From Ahrensia kielensis DSM 5890 (GTDB lineage: Bacteria; Pseudomonadota; Alphaproteobacteria; Rhizobiales; Rhizobiaceae), in NCBI RefSeq assembly GCF_000374465.1, contig NZ_KB894530.1, positions 343,179-407,178 on the forward strand: a stretch of 64,000 nt of DNA. The letters run 5' to 3'. The translations under genes and the position numbers were made by a program. This document shows positions 27,812 through 37,636 of the stretch, piece after piece. Positions within the stretch are counted from its first letter, which is position 1, and each line of letters begins with the position of its first letter. The notes under the pieces are model-generated. The model was not told the origin of the DNA and did no database searches. It worked only from the letters and a program-made list of their open reading frames with translations.

Positions 27812-28369
27812 ATGAGCAGAATTGATGAGACCCGCCCGTTTATTCCGGTCAGCATCGCTGTTCTCACGGTTTCTGATACGCGACTTATCGAAGAAGACAA
27901 ATCTGGCAATACACTAAGCTTGCGTATTGAAAAAGCAGGCCACAAATTAGCTGCCCGCGCTATCTGCCGCGATGAACCCAGTGACATTGCCAAGCAGGTT
28001 ACCGAATGGTCCAAACGCGCAGACATTGATGTGGTGATAACAACCGGCGGCACAGGCTTTACGGGCCGTGATGTTACGCCTGAATCGCTTGAGCCATTAT
28101 TTGAAAAACGCATGGATGGATTTTCTGTTCTTTTTCACCAATTATCAGCGGAAAAAATTGGCACATCGACCATTCAGTCACGCGCTACAGCTGGCTTAAT
28201 CAACCAAACCTTCGTGTTTGTTTTGCCCGGCTCCCCCGGCGCTTGTAAAGATGCTTGGGACGGCATTTTGAACCGGCAACTCGACTACAGGCATATGCCG
28301 TGTAACTTCGTAGAGATCATGCCACGCTTAGATGAACACCTTAAACGGGGCGGCAATAAATCCGCATAA
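27812..28369 (+). CDS. moaB: Molybdenum cofactor biosynthesis protein B
   Basis: The 185-residue protein has the MoaB/Mog fold: VLTVSDTRLIEEDKSGN, VVITTGGTGFTGRDVTPE and a later VLPGSPGACKDAWD motif. It takes part in the adenylylation of molybdopterin, a step shared with MogA. AGGAAATTGAC precedes the ATG. It is convergent with the minus-strand glycosyltransferase gene, with one base between their stops. Confidence 0.92.
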   Translation: MSRIDETRPFIPVSIAVLTVSDTRLIEEDKSGNTLSLRIEKAGHKLAARAICRDEPSDIAKQVTEWSKRADIDVVITTGGTGFTGRDVTPESLEPLFEKRMDGFSVLFHQLSAEKIGTSTIQSRATAGLINQTFVFVLPGSPGACKDAWDGILNRQLDYRHMPCNFVEIMPRLDEHLKRGGNKSA

Positions 28370-28370
28370 A

Positions 28371-28880
28371 TTAGGCTCGTATTATTTTGGCGCGTAACCG
28401 TTTGACCGCAAGACCGCGCATCAGTTCAACGGCCGTTGCCTGAGATTTGAAATTGGCACGTGCTTGCCGCTTCGATATTAATAAACCACGTGCAAGCGGG
28501 CTTTTAAAAACGCGCGGCTTGAATAATCTTTGCCAAAATGGACGGGCATTGCTTACTGTAAGTTGAAATGATGCCGCACCACCGTCGGCATTCGCATGTG
28601 CGCTGACAATATCGGCCCAGCCAGCCGCAAGCACTGCTCCGGCCTCCATGAACAATAGCCAATCACCGCGTGCATCTGAACAAACCGCTTGGAAGTTCTT
28701 GTTCTCTACAAGATTGCAACCAGCTTCTTCAGCCAAATGACGTGTCATATCATCAAGCGCGTCATGCAGCACAACAACCTCCTGCACAAAGCCTTCCAAC
28801 GCATAGGAGATAAGGTTCTCTAACGTTTTGGCGAGTTGCTGGGTGCCGTTCTCTTCAACTGTCACAATTACCGTAATCAT
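28371..28880 (-). CDS. Glycosyltransferase family 2-like protein, short form
   Basis: The 169-residue protein begins MITVIVTVEENG; an ATG two codons upstream (28886) is an alternative, and neither has a strong ribosome binding site. It resembles the GT2 nucleotide-binding half (VIVTVEE, VVVLHDALDD, DWLLFMEAGAVLAAGW) but is about half the usual GT-A length. The tail is basic and lacks a clear acceptor domain. In rhizobial genomes a protein like this sits next to moaB. Whether it is catalytic is unclear, since a canonical DxD is not obvious. Confidence 0.68.
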   Translation of the reverse strand: MITVIVTVEENGTQQLAKTLENLISYALEGFVQEVVVLHDALDDMTRHLAEEAGCNLVENKNFQAVCSDARGDWLLFMEAGAVLAAGWADIVSAHANADGGAASFQLTVSNARPFWQRLFKPRVFKSPLARGLLISKRQARANFKSQATAVELMRGLAVKRLRAKIIRA

Positions 28881-29001
28881 ATGCATTTCTTAAGCCATGT
28901 TTCGCTGCAACGCAAAATGCATTTTGTTCTTGCTCTGTTCTCTTTATGTGATAGGAATATAGTCATCAACAAGCAGAATCGCTTTCACGATTGGAAAAAT
29001 C

Positions 29002-30180
29002 ATGAAGTACACAATACTGGATTCTATCAAATCAGCAGATAATGCCGCTTTTAGCCGTGCAGGAGAAGCAGGCACGAATCTTGCCAATGGCTTGATTGCG
29101 GAAGCAAGCTTACGCGTTCATGAGCGTCGCTCACGCGGGCGTGGTTCTGCGATGAACCCAACAGGGCGTTTCGAAGCTTTTACCCGCACAGAGATTGATG
29201 ATGGCTGGCAGACAATTGATGAGCTACCGCCCTTTAAAACAGAAGTGACTGTTGAGCGCGCGCGCACCATTATTACCAAAAACACATCGCCTGATATTTC
29301 CTTTGATAAGTCGATCAATCCTTATCGAGGATGCGAGCACGGCTGTGTGTATTGTTTTTCTCGGCCAACACATGCCTATCAAGGCTTGTCTGCGGGGCTC
29401 GACTTTGAAAGCAAACTATTTGCCAAGCCTGACGCGGCTAAATTGCTTGAACGCGAAATTACCCGCCCTGGTTATAAGGTTAAACCAATAGCCATCGGCA
29501 CGAACACAGATCCTTATCAGCCCATTGAACGTGATTGGCTGATCATGCGCTCCATTTTGGAAGTGTTAGAGAAATATAATCATCCCGTCGGCATTGTTAC
29601 CAAGTCTGCACTTGTGACACGGGATATCGATATTCTGGCTCGGATGGCAAAGAAGGGACTTGCTAAAGTTGCTTTATCCATCACCACGCTTGATCGAACT
29701 TTGGCACGCACAATGGAGCCGCGCTGTTCGACGCCATCCAAGCGCCTTGAAGCAATCAAGCAATTAACAGATGCGGGTATTCCGACATCTGTGATGGTTG
29801 CGCCCATTATTCCAGGTCTTAATGACTATGAATTAGAGCGGATTTTGGACAGCGCTTTTGCTGCTGGTGCGCGTGAAGCAGGTTATGTCTTGCTGCGCCT
29901 ACCTTTGGAAGTTGCGCCGGTCTTTAAGGAATGGCTTCTGCGCCATTACCCTGAACGTTATCGCCATGTGATGTCGCTTATTCGCTCTATGCGCGGCGGA
30001 AAAGATTATGACGCTGACTGGAGCAAACGTATGCGCGGTACGGGACCTTATGCTTGGCAAATATCGAGGCGTGTTGAGATGACTTGCAAGCGCCTTGGTA
30101 TGAATACAAATCGTCTTAAGCTAAACGCCGACCTTTTTATCAATCCAAAGCCAGACCAAGAGCAATTGGAGCTTTTGTAG
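29002..30180 (+). CDS. PA0069 family radical SAM protein (Spl-like)
   Basis: The 392-residue protein has the radical SAM CX3CX2C motif in RGCEHGCVYCFSRP, followed by the TIM-barrel strands AIGTNTDPYQPIER, VALSITTLDRTLARTMEPR and VAPIIPGLNDYEL. Before the radical domain there is the characteristic RRSRGRGSAMNPTGRFE stretch. The family is related to spore photoproduct lyase, but its substrate is unknown. The ATG at 29002 follows GGAAAAA. A hairpin follows the gene. Confidence 0.88.
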   Translation: MKYTILDSIKSADNAAFSRAGEAGTNLANGLIAEASLRVHERRSRGRGSAMNPTGRFEAFTRTEIDDGWQTIDELPPFKTEVTVERARTIITKNTSPDISFDKSINPYRGCEHGCVYCFSRPTHAYQGLSAGLDFESKLFAKPDAAKLLEREITRPGYKVKPIAIGTNTDPYQPIERDWLIMRSILEVLEKYNHPVGIVTKSALVTRDIDILARMAKKGLAKVALSITTLDRTLARTMEPRCSTPSKRLEAIKQLTDAGIPTSVMVAPIIPGLNDYELERILDSAFAAGAREAGYVLLRLPLEVAPVFKEWLLRHYPERYRHVMSLIRSMRGGKDYDADWSKRMRGTGPYAWQISRRVEMTCKRLGMNTNRLKLNADLFINPKPDQEQLELL

Positions 30181-30192
30181 ACTTATACCCTT

Positions 30193-30225
30193 CACAGCAT
30201 TTTTCTCCCCATGGAGAGTGCTGTG
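30193..30225 (+). terminator. Hairpin downstream of the radical SAM gene
   Basis: CACAGCA and TGCTGTG, with inner CTCC and GGAG, form an interrupted stem 13 bases after the stop codon. The following bases are mixed rather than T-rich, so it may be a weak terminator. Confidence 0.45.
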
Positions 30226-30358
30226 TGGTCGTTGTTCAGTCTTCGTTATCTGCGATGCCCCCACCTCGTCGCCGATGCTTGATTATCCCAATCCACTGGT
30301 TTCAAGTGATTACATTGACTGAACACTTGCAGAGAGCTGGTTGTCATGCCAAATCATC

Positions 30359-31078
30359 ATGACGATGAATAAACGCGATGCCGGCTCTCTGCCCCTTTTC
30401 CAAACACCACAAGGTGCAAATGCGCCTTTTCCAGATTTTCCATTTGATGCTAAATCTGTTCCGGATTTTCAGTTCGAAAACTATCTTCACGCCCAGGGAT
30501 TTAATTCTATCGCTGGGACAGATGAAGCGGGCCGCGGACCGCTTGCTGGCCCTGTCGTTGCTGCGGCAGTCATTCTGCCTCTTGGTGCTCAAATTGAGGG
30601 GCTGAATGATTCCAAGAAACTCAGCATCGCAAAACGTAACATTCTTTTTGATGTCGTCATGGATGTCGCGCTTTCAGTTGCTGTCACATCAATATCTGCC
30701 GAAACAATTGATCGCACCGACATTCGCAAAGCAAGCCTAGAGGCAATGCGCCGCTCCATTATGAGGCTGGGCATCGCGCCGGACTTTGTTCTGGCAGATG
30801 GGCGCGATATACCGCCGAACTTCCCCTCACACATGCAAGCCAAAGCACTCGTCAAAGGCGATGGTCGCAGCATGACGATTGCTGCCGCTGCTATTGTTGC
30901 GAAGGTAACACGTGACCGTATGATGGCGCAGATTGGGCTGGAGAACGAAGGTTACGGCTTAGAAAAGCATATGGGGTACGGTTCAGCCCAGCACAGGGCT
31001 AAGATCGGGAATAAGGGCGGTATCACGCGCATACACCGCTTTTCATTTAGGCCATTACGCAAGGACGTTTTTTCGTGA
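30359..31078 (+). CDS. rnhB: Ribonuclease HII
   Basis: The protein has about 239 residues from the ATG at 30359; a second ATG lies at 30365 and a TTG at 30341 is possible. The RNase HII motif AGTDEAGRGPLAGPVVAAAV supplies the catalytic aspartate and glutamate. NDSKKLS, LADGRDIP and YGLEKHMGYGSAQH follow. It removes ribonucleotides and RNA primers from DNA. The first 45 residues before the catalytic core are extra compared with the E. coli enzyme. It is convergent with the F0 ATP synthase operon. Confidence 0.93.
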   Translation: MTMNKRDAGSLPLFQTPQGANAPFPDFPFDAKSVPDFQFENYLHAQGFNSIAGTDEAGRGPLAGPVVAAAVILPLGAQIEGLNDSKKLSIAKRNILFDVVMDVALSVAVTSISAETIDRTDIRKASLEAMRRSIMRLGIAPDFVLADGRDIPPNFPSHMQAKALVKGDGRSMTIAAAAIVAKVTRDRMMAQIGLENEGYGLEKHMGYGSAQHRAKIGNKGGITRIHRFSFRPLRKDVFS

Positions 31079-31098
31079 TCTTCATTCTCTTAAAATGC

Positions 31099-31132
31099 AA
31101 AAACCGCGCTCAGTTTCCTGAACGCGGCTTTC
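31099..31132. terminator. Terminator of the F0 ATP synthase operon and rnhB
   Basis: CCGCG and TCAG pair with CTGA and CGCGG around a four-base loop, with one C-A mismatch in the stem. On the minus strand the hairpin is followed by TTTTTGCATTTT, which ends the ATP synthase operon. It may also serve rnhB on the plus strand. Confidence 0.75.
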
Positions 31133-31152
31133 AAATTCTTATCAAAGCTTGA

Positions 31153-31632
31153 TTAGTTCAAGCCAGATTTAACCTGTGCGATAGATTGCTTGAACAAATC
31201 ACCCGATGACTTCGCTGTCATCTTCTCAGCTAGAAGTTTTTCAGTTGCAGCAACCGCAACATCAACAGCCGTTGAACGAACAGCATTGATCGCATCTGTT
31301 TCAGCCTGAGCGATTTTTTGCTCTGCCATTTGAGTACGGCGCTCAACATATTCTTCTGTCTTAGCGCGTGCTTCTGATGCAATTGCGTCAGCTTCACGTT
31401 TAGCAGCAGCAACAACGTTTTCTGCTTCTTTTTCAGCTTCAATACTTTTGCGCTTATATTCTGCGAGTACACCTTCAGCTTCTTCACGAAGCTTGCGTGC
31501 TTCTTCCAGTTCATTGCGAATTTTGTCCGCACGACCATCAAGACCCTTTGCGATCATAGCCGGTACTTTGAAGTAGGCTATAACAGCAAAAAAGATGATA
31601 AGACCGACGAGTGCCCAAAATGTTGCGTCCAT
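31153..31632 (-). CDS. atpF: F0F1 ATP synthase subunit b
   Basis: The 159-residue protein has one N-terminal membrane helix (residues 3-24, with GLIIFFAVIAYFKVPAMI) followed by a long charged coiled coil. This is the peripheral stalk subunit b that links F0 to F1. It is the last gene of the minus-strand series atpI-atpB-atpE-b'-b and lies 11 bases after the b' gene. Confidence 0.94.
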   Translation of the reverse strand: MDATFWALVGLIIFFAVIAYFKVPAMIAKGLDGRADKIRNELEEARKLREEAEGVLAEYKRKSIEAEKEAENVVAAAKREADAIASEARAKTEEYVERRTQMAEQKIAQAETDAINAVRSTAVDVAVAATEKLLAEKMTAKSSGDLFKQSIAQVKSGLN

Positions 31633-31643
31633 GTCTGTCTCCT

Positions 31644-32192
31644 TTACTTGCCAGAAGCCGCTACGGCTTTAGCAAGATCAGCTTTGGTGACAGTGCCACC
31701 GATAAGCTGTGTGAAAATTTCTGATGCTGCTTCTTCAGCGATACCACCAACTTCAGACATTGCTTTTTCGCGAATGTCAGCAATGCGGGCTTCAGCAGCT
31801 GAAAGTTTAGTGCCTAGCTCGGCCTCTACTTTTGCACGCTCTGCATTGGCTTCAGTGTTTGCTTTTTCGCGCGCTATTTGACCAATTTCATTTGCTTTGG
31901 CTTTTGCCTCAGCAAGCTCTTGCTCATAAGCTGCGATAGATGCATCGGCATCATCACGAAACTCGCGCGCTTTGTCCAAATCCTGCGCAATGCGGTCTTG
32001 GCGGGTTTCAAGAATGTTCCCAATACGTGGAACAATGACTTTTGACATGAACCAGAGGAAAAAGCCGAATGTGATCGCAAGCCAAAAAAGCTGCGATGCA
32101 AATGTAGAAGTGTCGAATGGCGGGAATATACCGCTTTCGGCATGCTCTCCTACAGCTTCCGTTCCTGCTGCCATTGCTTCGGTGATAAACAT
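31644..32192 (-). CDS. atpF': F0F1 ATP synthase subunit b' (second b-type subunit)
   Basis: The 182-residue protein has a longer, Ala/Gly/Glu-rich N-terminus, a membrane helix at about residues 35-55 ([18 protein letters not shown]) and then a coiled coil ending in [13 protein letters not shown]. Photosynthetic and many alphaproteobacterial ATP synthases use a b/b' heterodimer as stalk, which this gene and atpF encode. A 143-base gap containing a hairpin separates it from atpE. Confidence 0.93.
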   Translation of the reverse strand: MFITEAMAAGTEAVGEHAESGIFPPFDTSTFASQLFWLAITFGFFLWFMSKVIVPRIGNILETRQDRIAQDLDKAREFRDDADASIAAYEQELAEAKAKANEIGQIAREKANTEANAERAKVEAELGTKLSAAEARIADIREKAMSEVGGIAEEAASEIFTQLIGGTVTKADLAKAVAASGK

Positions 32193-32281
32193 TGCTATCG
32201 ATCCCAGATCTTAAAATTAGATGATTGCACGACGAATGCCCACAATCTCGGCGAAGAAAGTCACCGCGCTTTTGTCAAGAC

Positions 32282-32308
32282 GACTGCCGCCACAGTGCAG
32301 CGACAGTC
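32282..32308 (-). terminator. Hairpin between atpE and the b' gene, possible attenuator
   Basis: On the minus strand GACTGTCG and CGGCAGTC pair with one T-G wobble about 27 bases after the atpE stop, without a T-run. A hairpin here could protect or partly terminate the atpE message, since subunit c is needed in far higher amounts than the stalk subunits. That role is inferred. Confidence 0.35.
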
Positions 32309-32335
32309 AATCCAAAGACAATTCTTATCGTATTA

Positions 32336-32560
32336 TTACGAGAAGAGGATAAGGAATGCGATAAGCAATGAGAAAATGCCCAAAGCTTCTGTTACCGCAA
32401 AGCCGAAAATAAGACGGCCGAACTGACCATCAGCTGCTGACGGGTTGCGCAATGCACCTGACAGAAAACTACTGAAAATTGTACCAAGACCCATAGCAGC
32501 GCCCGCCATGCCGAGACATGCGATACCTGCGCCGATGTATTTTGCTGCTTCCGCTTCCAT
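32336..32560 (-). CDS. atpE: F0F1 ATP synthase subunit c
   Basis: The 74-residue protein is a helical hairpin: the first helix is glycine-rich (YIGAGIACLGMAGAAMGLG), then a polar loop with RNPSA, then the second helix with the proton-binding glutamate in FAVTEALGIFSLL. It forms the rotating c-ring. It lies between the subunit a gene (69 bases away) and the b' gene. Confidence 0.96.
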   Translation of the reverse strand: MEAEAAKYIGAGIACLGMAGAAMGLGTIFSSFLSGALRNPSAADGQFGRLIFGFAVTEALGIFSLLIAFLILFS

Positions 32561-32628
32561 TTTAAGCTCCTTTGGATTGTAAATGCAGATTAGTAGTTCA
32601 GTTAAACGGGTTGCCCCGCTATCCTCGA

Positions 32629-33390
32629 TTAGTGTGACGGATGCAATGCATCATTGAGATACATGCATGTTAGAACTGCAAACACATATGCTTGCAAGAA
32701 TGACACAAGGAATTCCAGACCGGTCAAAGCGACGACCATAACTAATGGCAGTATTGCGCCACCGATACCAAATGCGCCAAGGCTAGACATCGAAACGATA
32801 AAGCCAGCGAACACTTTGAGTGTGATGTGACCTGCGAGCATATTCGCAAACAGTCGAATGGAAAGTGATATCGGGCGTGACAAGAATGAGATGACTTCAA
32901 TAGCGGCAACAAGCGGTATCAATATGCCAGGAATGCCATCTGGCACGAATAAGCCCAAAAATTTCACACCGTGTTTAGCAACACCATAAACAACCACTGT
33001 GCCCATCACGAGCATCGACAAGGCGAATGTTACAATGATTTGAGCTGTGACCGTGAAGAAATATGGGAACATGCCCAAAAGATTGGCGACCAGAATGAAC
33101 ATGAACAGTGAGAAAACAAACGGGAAGAACCGCATGCCTTCAGTTCCAGCAGCATCGCGCAACATAGAGGCGACAAACTCATAAGCCGATTCAGCAATTG
33201 ATTGCCCGCGTGAAGGAATTAGACCACGTTTTGCTGTCGCAAAATATAGAAATGAAGATGCAAGTGCGACAGTACCAACCATGGCCAGAGATGAATTTGT
33301 GAACGATAGATCAAGACCGCCAACATTCTCCAACGGTATGATTTTATTCGTCACGAACTGTGCGGTCGGATCGTTTGCCACTTCAGTCAC
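32629..33390 (-). CDS. atpB: F0F1 ATP synthase subunit a
   Basis: The 253-residue membrane protein has the essential arginine in [14 protein letters not shown] and the C-terminal [17 protein letters not shown] helix. It forms the proton half-channels against the c-ring. It begins 8 bases after atpI and is followed by atpE. Confidence 0.96.
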   Translation of the reverse strand: MTEVANDPTAQFVTNKIIPLENVGGLDLSFTNSSLAMVGTVALASSFLYFATAKRGLIPSRGQSIAESAYEFVASMLRDAAGTEGMRFFPFVFSLFMFILVANLLGMFPYFFTVTAQIIVTFALSMLVMGTVVVYGVAKHGVKFLGLFVPDGIPGILIPLVAAIEVISFLSRPISLSIRLFANMLAGHITLKVFAGFIVSMSSLGAFGIGGAILPLVMVVALTGLEFLVSFLQAYVFAVLTCMYLNDALHPSH

Positions 33391-33398
33391 CCTAAATT

Positions 33399-33764
33399 TT
33401 ATTGCCTATCGGCATCTGGTTTATCTTTATCAGACACCTTGTCGGGCATCCGGCTTTCAGGCTCGGCAAAGTTGCCAGAAGCCCGCATTACATTAAAAGT
33501 CCCGGCTGCAAAGCCAAGTAACAAGAACACGATAAGTCCCCAAGGACTTGTTCCTGCAATTTTGTCGATCAAGTAACCGATTCCGGCACCAACCAAAACC
33601 CCGCTGATGAATTCACTCGAGATTTTAACAGCTGCGCCCCAACCGGCACTATCACGTTCATTGTCCGTATCAACCTGACCTTTTTTCTCACCAACTTTTT
33701 TGGCAAGGGCAGCATCCAGATTGGCGCGCCTATCGTTCAGATTGTTATCATCAGAGCCAGTCAT
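33399..33764 (-). CDS. atpI: ATP synthase protein I
   Basis: The 121-residue protein has a charged cytosolic start and two membrane helices (about residues 45-65 and 72-90) with [19 protein letters not shown], as in alphaproteobacterial AtpI. It helps c-ring assembly or cation supply and is not a structural subunit. It is the first gene of the F0 operon, whose promoter should lie in the 254 bases before the upstream hydrolase gene. Confidence 0.9.
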   Translation of the reverse strand: MTGSDDNNLNDRRANLDAALAKKVGEKKGQVDTDNERDSAGWGAAVKISSEFISGVLVGAGIGYLIDKIAGTSPWGLIVFLLLGFAAGTFNVMRASGNFAEPESRMPDKVSDKDKPDADRQ

Positions 33765-33911
33765 TGCACCTCACAAACCTCATTATCACGCAGCATAACA
33801 CATTGCTCGCTGCTGTGTGGTGTATGTTCATTCGTTGCTAGAAAGCCCTTTTGAATTTGGCGGCAACATAGTTTCGCACCCCCTGCTAGTCAAGGCAGTT
33901 TAAGAGGAATA

Positions 33912-33956
33912 GAAAAAGCCTTATAAGACTTTAAATACAAAGACTTATAAGGCTCT
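33912..33956 (-). terminator. Rho-independent terminator of the cell wall hydrolase gene
   Basis: On the minus strand AGCCTTATAAGT pairs with ACTTATAAGGCT, with further pairing in the loop (CTTTG with TAAAG, one mismatch), and TTTTTC follows. It lies about 60 bases past the hydrolase stop. Confidence 0.82.
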
Positions 33957-34018
33957 TAGCAAAAGGTCGCAGATGAAGTTTATGCGATCACAACTAGGTT
34001 TGGCTGATTCCGCCTATA

Positions 34019-35188
34019 TTAGCTCCAACCACCACCATAGGTGCGATAGAAGATGTGCAAGCCAATCTTACCGACTCGTTTCATGTGGCGCGCCCAACGT
34101 GGGTTTACGTAAGTTGCGTGATAATGCGTGGATGAGCCAACTTCTTTAAACCAAATTTTTCCAGCTGAAACAGCAATTGCAACGTCTTGTGCTGTCTTCC
34201 ATGAAGTCGGTGAATTGATGCGATCGCGGATGCCGTCGCATGCAAAAGAGAACTGGCAACGGTTGCGCCAAGTTTTGTTTTGATAAACAACGCCGCAAAT
34301 TGTCTTTGGATATGCAGGGTTACGCACGCGGTTTAGAATAACCTGTGCTACGGCTGCTTGACCAGAAACAGGCTCGCCGCGCGCTTCAAAATAAATGCCC
34401 TCCGCAAGGCACGTCTGCTCTTTTTTAGAAAAAGCATATGCAGGCAAAGCCTGCCTTGCCCAAGCATGATCATTTTTACCGATTGGCGGGATAAAACGGC
34501 CCCGCTTCTCTTTGTCACTATTGAGCAAGCTATCAAACGGTGATTGTGCAGAGAAATCCGGCTTTGCGGGCGCGTAGGCTGTCGCTAAAATATCTGCATT
34601 ATCGTTTGTAACGAGGCTTGCAAGCATTTTAGGAACACCAGGGTCCGCCACTTTGGGCTGGGTTTTAAAAAATGTCTTAGCTATCTTTATTTCTTCACCC
34701 TTAATGTCAGGCTTAGCAAAAGTCATTTTAACTGTGCCATCAACCGCAGGACGCAAAAGATTGCTTTGGCGTTGAAAAACTGATCCGGCAGAGAAATCTT
34801 TTGGCGGTGCGACAGGCGTAACGGCAGCAACCCGCCCTGATTTACCTTTTGAGTTGATACGCATTTCATCTGGAGTATCTGGCAAAACCGTTTTGGCAGC
34901 GTTGAGAGTTATATGCCCGAGATTTTTAGTACGTACACCGACAGATCCCGTTACCGTAGGATCAACCCCGAACGGCATCTCAGCCTGATGGGTTGAACCT
35001 GATGATGAGCGCAGCATTGTGACCTTCCAGCGATCAACAGAAGATTCGCCTCCCGAGATCAAACTCGACATATCCTGCAAGGCAATTGGACTTGGATTAG
35101 CTATAAAAAAAGCTGTGGCAAAAAACACCGGTGCGGCAAGCCGTGTCACAACTCGGCGACCGGCATTCAAACGCAAATTACGCAACAC
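34019..35188 (-). CDS. Cell wall hydrolase, SleB/CwlJ family
   Basis: The 389-residue protein has an N-terminal hydrophobic segment (about residues 16-35) acting as signal or anchor, then some 230 residues of low-complexity linker. The SleB/CwlJ catalytic domain lies at about 260-385: EGIYFEARGEPVSGQAAVAQ with the catalytic glutamate, VILNRVRNP and CQFSFACDG. The family contains lytic enzymes for peptidoglycan; in rhizobia they are thought to act in wall remodelling. It stands alone, with the der operon upstream and the F0 operon downstream. Confidence 0.88.
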   Translation of the reverse strand: MLRNLRLNAGRRVVTRLAAPVFFATAFFIANPSPIALQDMSSLISGGESSVDRWKVTMLRSSSGSTHQAEMPFGVDPTVTGSVGVRTKNLGHITLNAAKTVLPDTPDEMRINSKGKSGRVAAVTPVAPPKDFSAGSVFQRQSNLLRPAVDGTVKMTFAKPDIKGEEIKIAKTFFKTQPKVADPGVPKMLASLVTNDNADILATAYAPAKPDFSAQSPFDSLLNSDKEKRGRFIPPIGKNDHAWARQALPAYAFSKKEQTCLAEGIYFEARGEPVSGQAAVAQVILNRVRNPAYPKTICGVVYQNKTWRNRCQFSFACDGIRDRINSPTSWKTAQDVAIAVSAGKIWFKEVGSSTHYHATYVNPRWARHMKRVGKIGLHIFYRTYGGGWS

Positions 35189-35322
35189 TCATACTCCAGA
35201 CAGAAACTCAAAACGCTGTTAACTATATTGGAGAATGAAGCATTAACCTTGATGTCCGGTTAATGACGCGGTGAGGATTTGTTAATCATCGCACCTAAAT
35301 CGGTAAAATACACAGCAGAAAC

Positions 35323-35354
35323 GAAAATCCCCAACGCTAGGGCTGGGGATTTAA
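35323..35354 (-). terminator. Rho-independent terminator of the der operon
   Basis: AAATCCCC and GGGGATTT form an 8-bp stem and are followed on the minus strand by TTTCG. It begins about 15 bases past the der stop. Confidence 0.78.
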
Positions 35355-35368
35355 TTGAGATAAACTGC

Positions 35369-36796
35369 TTAGTTTTTGCGTTTTGCTTTATGCGCAAATG
35401 GGTTATCGCCGCCGCGCAACATCATGCGGATTGGCACGCCGGGCATATCAAAATCCTCGCGCAGCGCATTGACCATATAACGCTGATAACTTTCTGGCAC
35501 CGCGTCTGGACGCGTACAAGAGATTACAAAGCCCGGCGGGCGGGTTTTGGCCTGTGTCATATATTTTAACTTCAAACGGCGCCCGCGCACCGCTGGCGGT
35601 GGATGGTGAGCAATCACCATTTCAAGCCAACGATTGAGCTTCGCTGTAGGAATGCGCTTGTTCCAAGTTTTGTGGGTTGCCACAATCTCTTTCATCAAGA
35701 TATCGAGGCCCGCACCCGTTTGACCAGAGATAGGCACCGCGCGAAGGCCGCGTATCTGTGGTAGAAGGCGCGTTGTTTTCTCGCGCAAGTCTGCCAGCAC
35801 TTCCTGTCGGTTCTCGATCAAATCCCATTTGTTAAATGCGATTACCGGTGCCCTGCCCTCACGCGCAATAAGATCAACAATCTGCAAATCTTGTTTTTCA
35901 AAGGGAATGGTCGCATCAAAAACGATCACGACAACTTCCGCAAAGCGAATTGCACGCAGCCCGTCACCGACGGACATTTTTTCCAGCTTTTCCTGAACTC
36001 TCGCCTTACGGCGCATACCGGCCGTGTCGAATAGACGAATTTTTCGCCCTTCCCACTCCCAGTCAACAGAAATACTATCACGGGTAATACCCGCTTCTGG
36101 ACCTGTTAGAAGGCGCTCTTCTTGCACCATCTGATTGATGAGTGTCGACTTGCCAGCATTCGGACGACCAACAATAGCGATTTGCATTGGTTTGCTATCA
36201 TCATATTCTGGCTCAGTCTCATCGTCTTCAAATTCATCATCATGAACAGTGACGTTAACGCGTGCTTCGAAGGTCTTGCCCCCTTCAGCATAGGCAACAT
36301 CCTCGCCAACAGCTTCAACGATTGCTTGACGCAGATCAGTCATGCCTTCGCCGTGCTCAGCAGAAATCGGAACAGGCTCGCCTAAACCAAGACGAAACGC
36401 TTCATAATAACCCGCATCCGAATCCTTCGATTCAGATTTATTCGCGACCAGCACGACCGGCTTGTTTGCACGGCGCAAAATATCGGCAAAAGTTTTATCG
36501 TCTGAAGTTAGGCCCCATTTGGCATCGACCAAAAAGAGCACCATGTCGGCTTCTTCAACTGCCGTCAGTGTTTGGATTCTCATCCGGCCCGACATTGTCT
36601 CGGCAGCACCTTCTTCAAGGCCTGCCGTATCAATGACTTCAAATTTCAAATCATACAGGCGCGCATCATGACGTCTGCGGTCACGCGTTACACCCGGTTG
36701 ATCATCCACGATGGCAATTTTTTGGCCAACAAGACGGTTGAATAAAGTCGATTTGCCGACATTGGGGCGCCCGACAATGGCAACGGCGAAACTCAT
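35369..36796 (-). CDS. der: Ribosome biogenesis GTPase Der (EngA)
   Basis: The 475-residue protein has two GTPase domains in tandem, each with a P-loop ([12 protein letters not shown] near residue 8 and [12 protein letters not shown] near 210) and NKxD motifs (VANKSES, FNKWDL). A C-terminal KH-like domain follows. Der assists 50S subunit assembly. It overlaps the upstream TPR_21 protein gene by 4 bases (ATGA), the same pairing seen for der and YfgM in many Proteobacteria. Confidence 0.96.
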   Translation of the reverse strand: MSFAVAIVGRPNVGKSTLFNRLVGQKIAIVDDQPGVTRDRRRHDARLYDLKFEVIDTAGLEEGAAETMSGRMRIQTLTAVEEADMVLFLVDAKWGLTSDDKTFADILRRANKPVVLVANKSESKDSDAGYYEAFRLGLGEPVPISAEHGEGMTDLRQAIVEAVGEDVAYAEGGKTFEARVNVTVHDDEFEDDETEPEYDDSKPMQIAIVGRPNAGKSTLINQMVQEERLLTGPEAGITRDSISVDWEWEGRKIRLFDTAGMRRKARVQEKLEKMSVGDGLRAIRFAEVVVIVFDATIPFEKQDLQIVDLIAREGRAPVIAFNKWDLIENRQEVLADLREKTTRLLPQIRGLRAVPISGQTGAGLDILMKEIVATHKTWNKRIPTAKLNRWLEMVIAHHPPPAVRGRRLKLKYMTQAKTRPPGFVISCTRPDAVPESYQRYMVNALREDFDMPGVPIRMMLRGGDNPFAHKAKRKN

Positions 36797-37464
36797 CCTT
36801 CTACAACCTTGCCGCTCGCGGTGATAAGTTCGAGCATTATGCGAGCACGCTGTGCAACGCCGCTTGGCGATTGCTCATCGTTTATTATGTCGCTGAAAAA
36901 TGTTTGGGCGTCTGCAAATTTCTCTGCACGCCATGCTGCAAGCCCCATTGCTTCACGCGCTGCATGACGCAATGTGTTCTCGGTTGACGAAAGCACTTCA
37001 ACGCGCTTTGCAACCTCTTCATATTCAGCAGTATCAACAAGTGCGTAGCCTGCTCGCAGTTTTGCAATATCGCGAATGGCAACCGGCACCGAACTATCTG
37101 CGGCAACAGCATCGAACATGCCAACAGCTTCATCGACCTTACCATCATTGGCAAGAACAGTGGCAGCACGCATACGAGCAAGAACAGGATATTGACCAAA
37201 GCCATCCTTTTCCAAGCCCTGAAGTGCAGTTAGTGCCTCTTCGGATTTTCCGTCATTGGCAAGATTAAGCGCGACCAGAAAACGGTCTCCAGACTCATTT
37301 GCCTTGCTTGATGTGTAATAATCATAAAACCGCGTAGCTGCCGTTGCTACAACAAGCAAAACAGCGGCACCAATGATGAATGTGCCAAAACGATCCCAAA
37401 ATGATTTGAGGCGATCAGAGCGTAGCTCTTCCTCGACTTCGCGAATAAAACTGTCGTCAGACAT
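36793..37464 (-). CDS. Tetratricopeptide repeat membrane protein, YfgM type
   Basis: The 223-residue protein has a cytosolic start, one membrane helix at about residues 28-48 ([20 protein letters not shown]) and a periplasmic TPR_21-like helical domain. The family member YfgM in E. coli associates with the translocon and periplasmic chaperones. The gene is translationally coupled to der. The ATG at 37464 opens with [15 protein letters not shown], typical of this group. Confidence 0.88.
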   Translation of the reverse strand: MSDDSFIREVEEELRSDRLKSFWDRFGTFIIGAAVLLVVATAATRFYDYYTSSKANESGDRFLVALNLANDGKSEEALTALQGLEKDGFGQYPVLARMRAATVLANDGKVDEAVGMFDAVAADSSVPVAIRDIAKLRAGYALVDTAEYEEVAKRVEVLSSTENTLRHAAREAMGLAAWRAEKFADAQTFFSDIINDEQSPSGVAQRARIMLELITASGKVVEG

Positions 37465-37582
37465 CAGTACACCTTTGAATAATATCGCCTGCGTTTAGCG
37501 ATAAATGCGTCGAAATGTAAGGGGGTATCGCTTTCAAGCGTGAATAAAGCGATTTTGAACACCTTCTATAAGGTTAAAAGCG

Positions 37583-37615
37583 ACTGCCCAAGCTAATATT
37601 AATAGCTCGGGCAGT
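37583..37615 (-). terminator. Rho-independent terminator of bacA
   Basis: ACTGCCC and GGGCAGT pair, with the inner AGCT repeats extending the stem after a mismatch, and the minus strand continues CGCTTTTAACC. It lies about 22 bases past the bacA stop. Confidence 0.7.
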
Positions 37616-37636
37616 GATTTACGAACCTATTGGGCG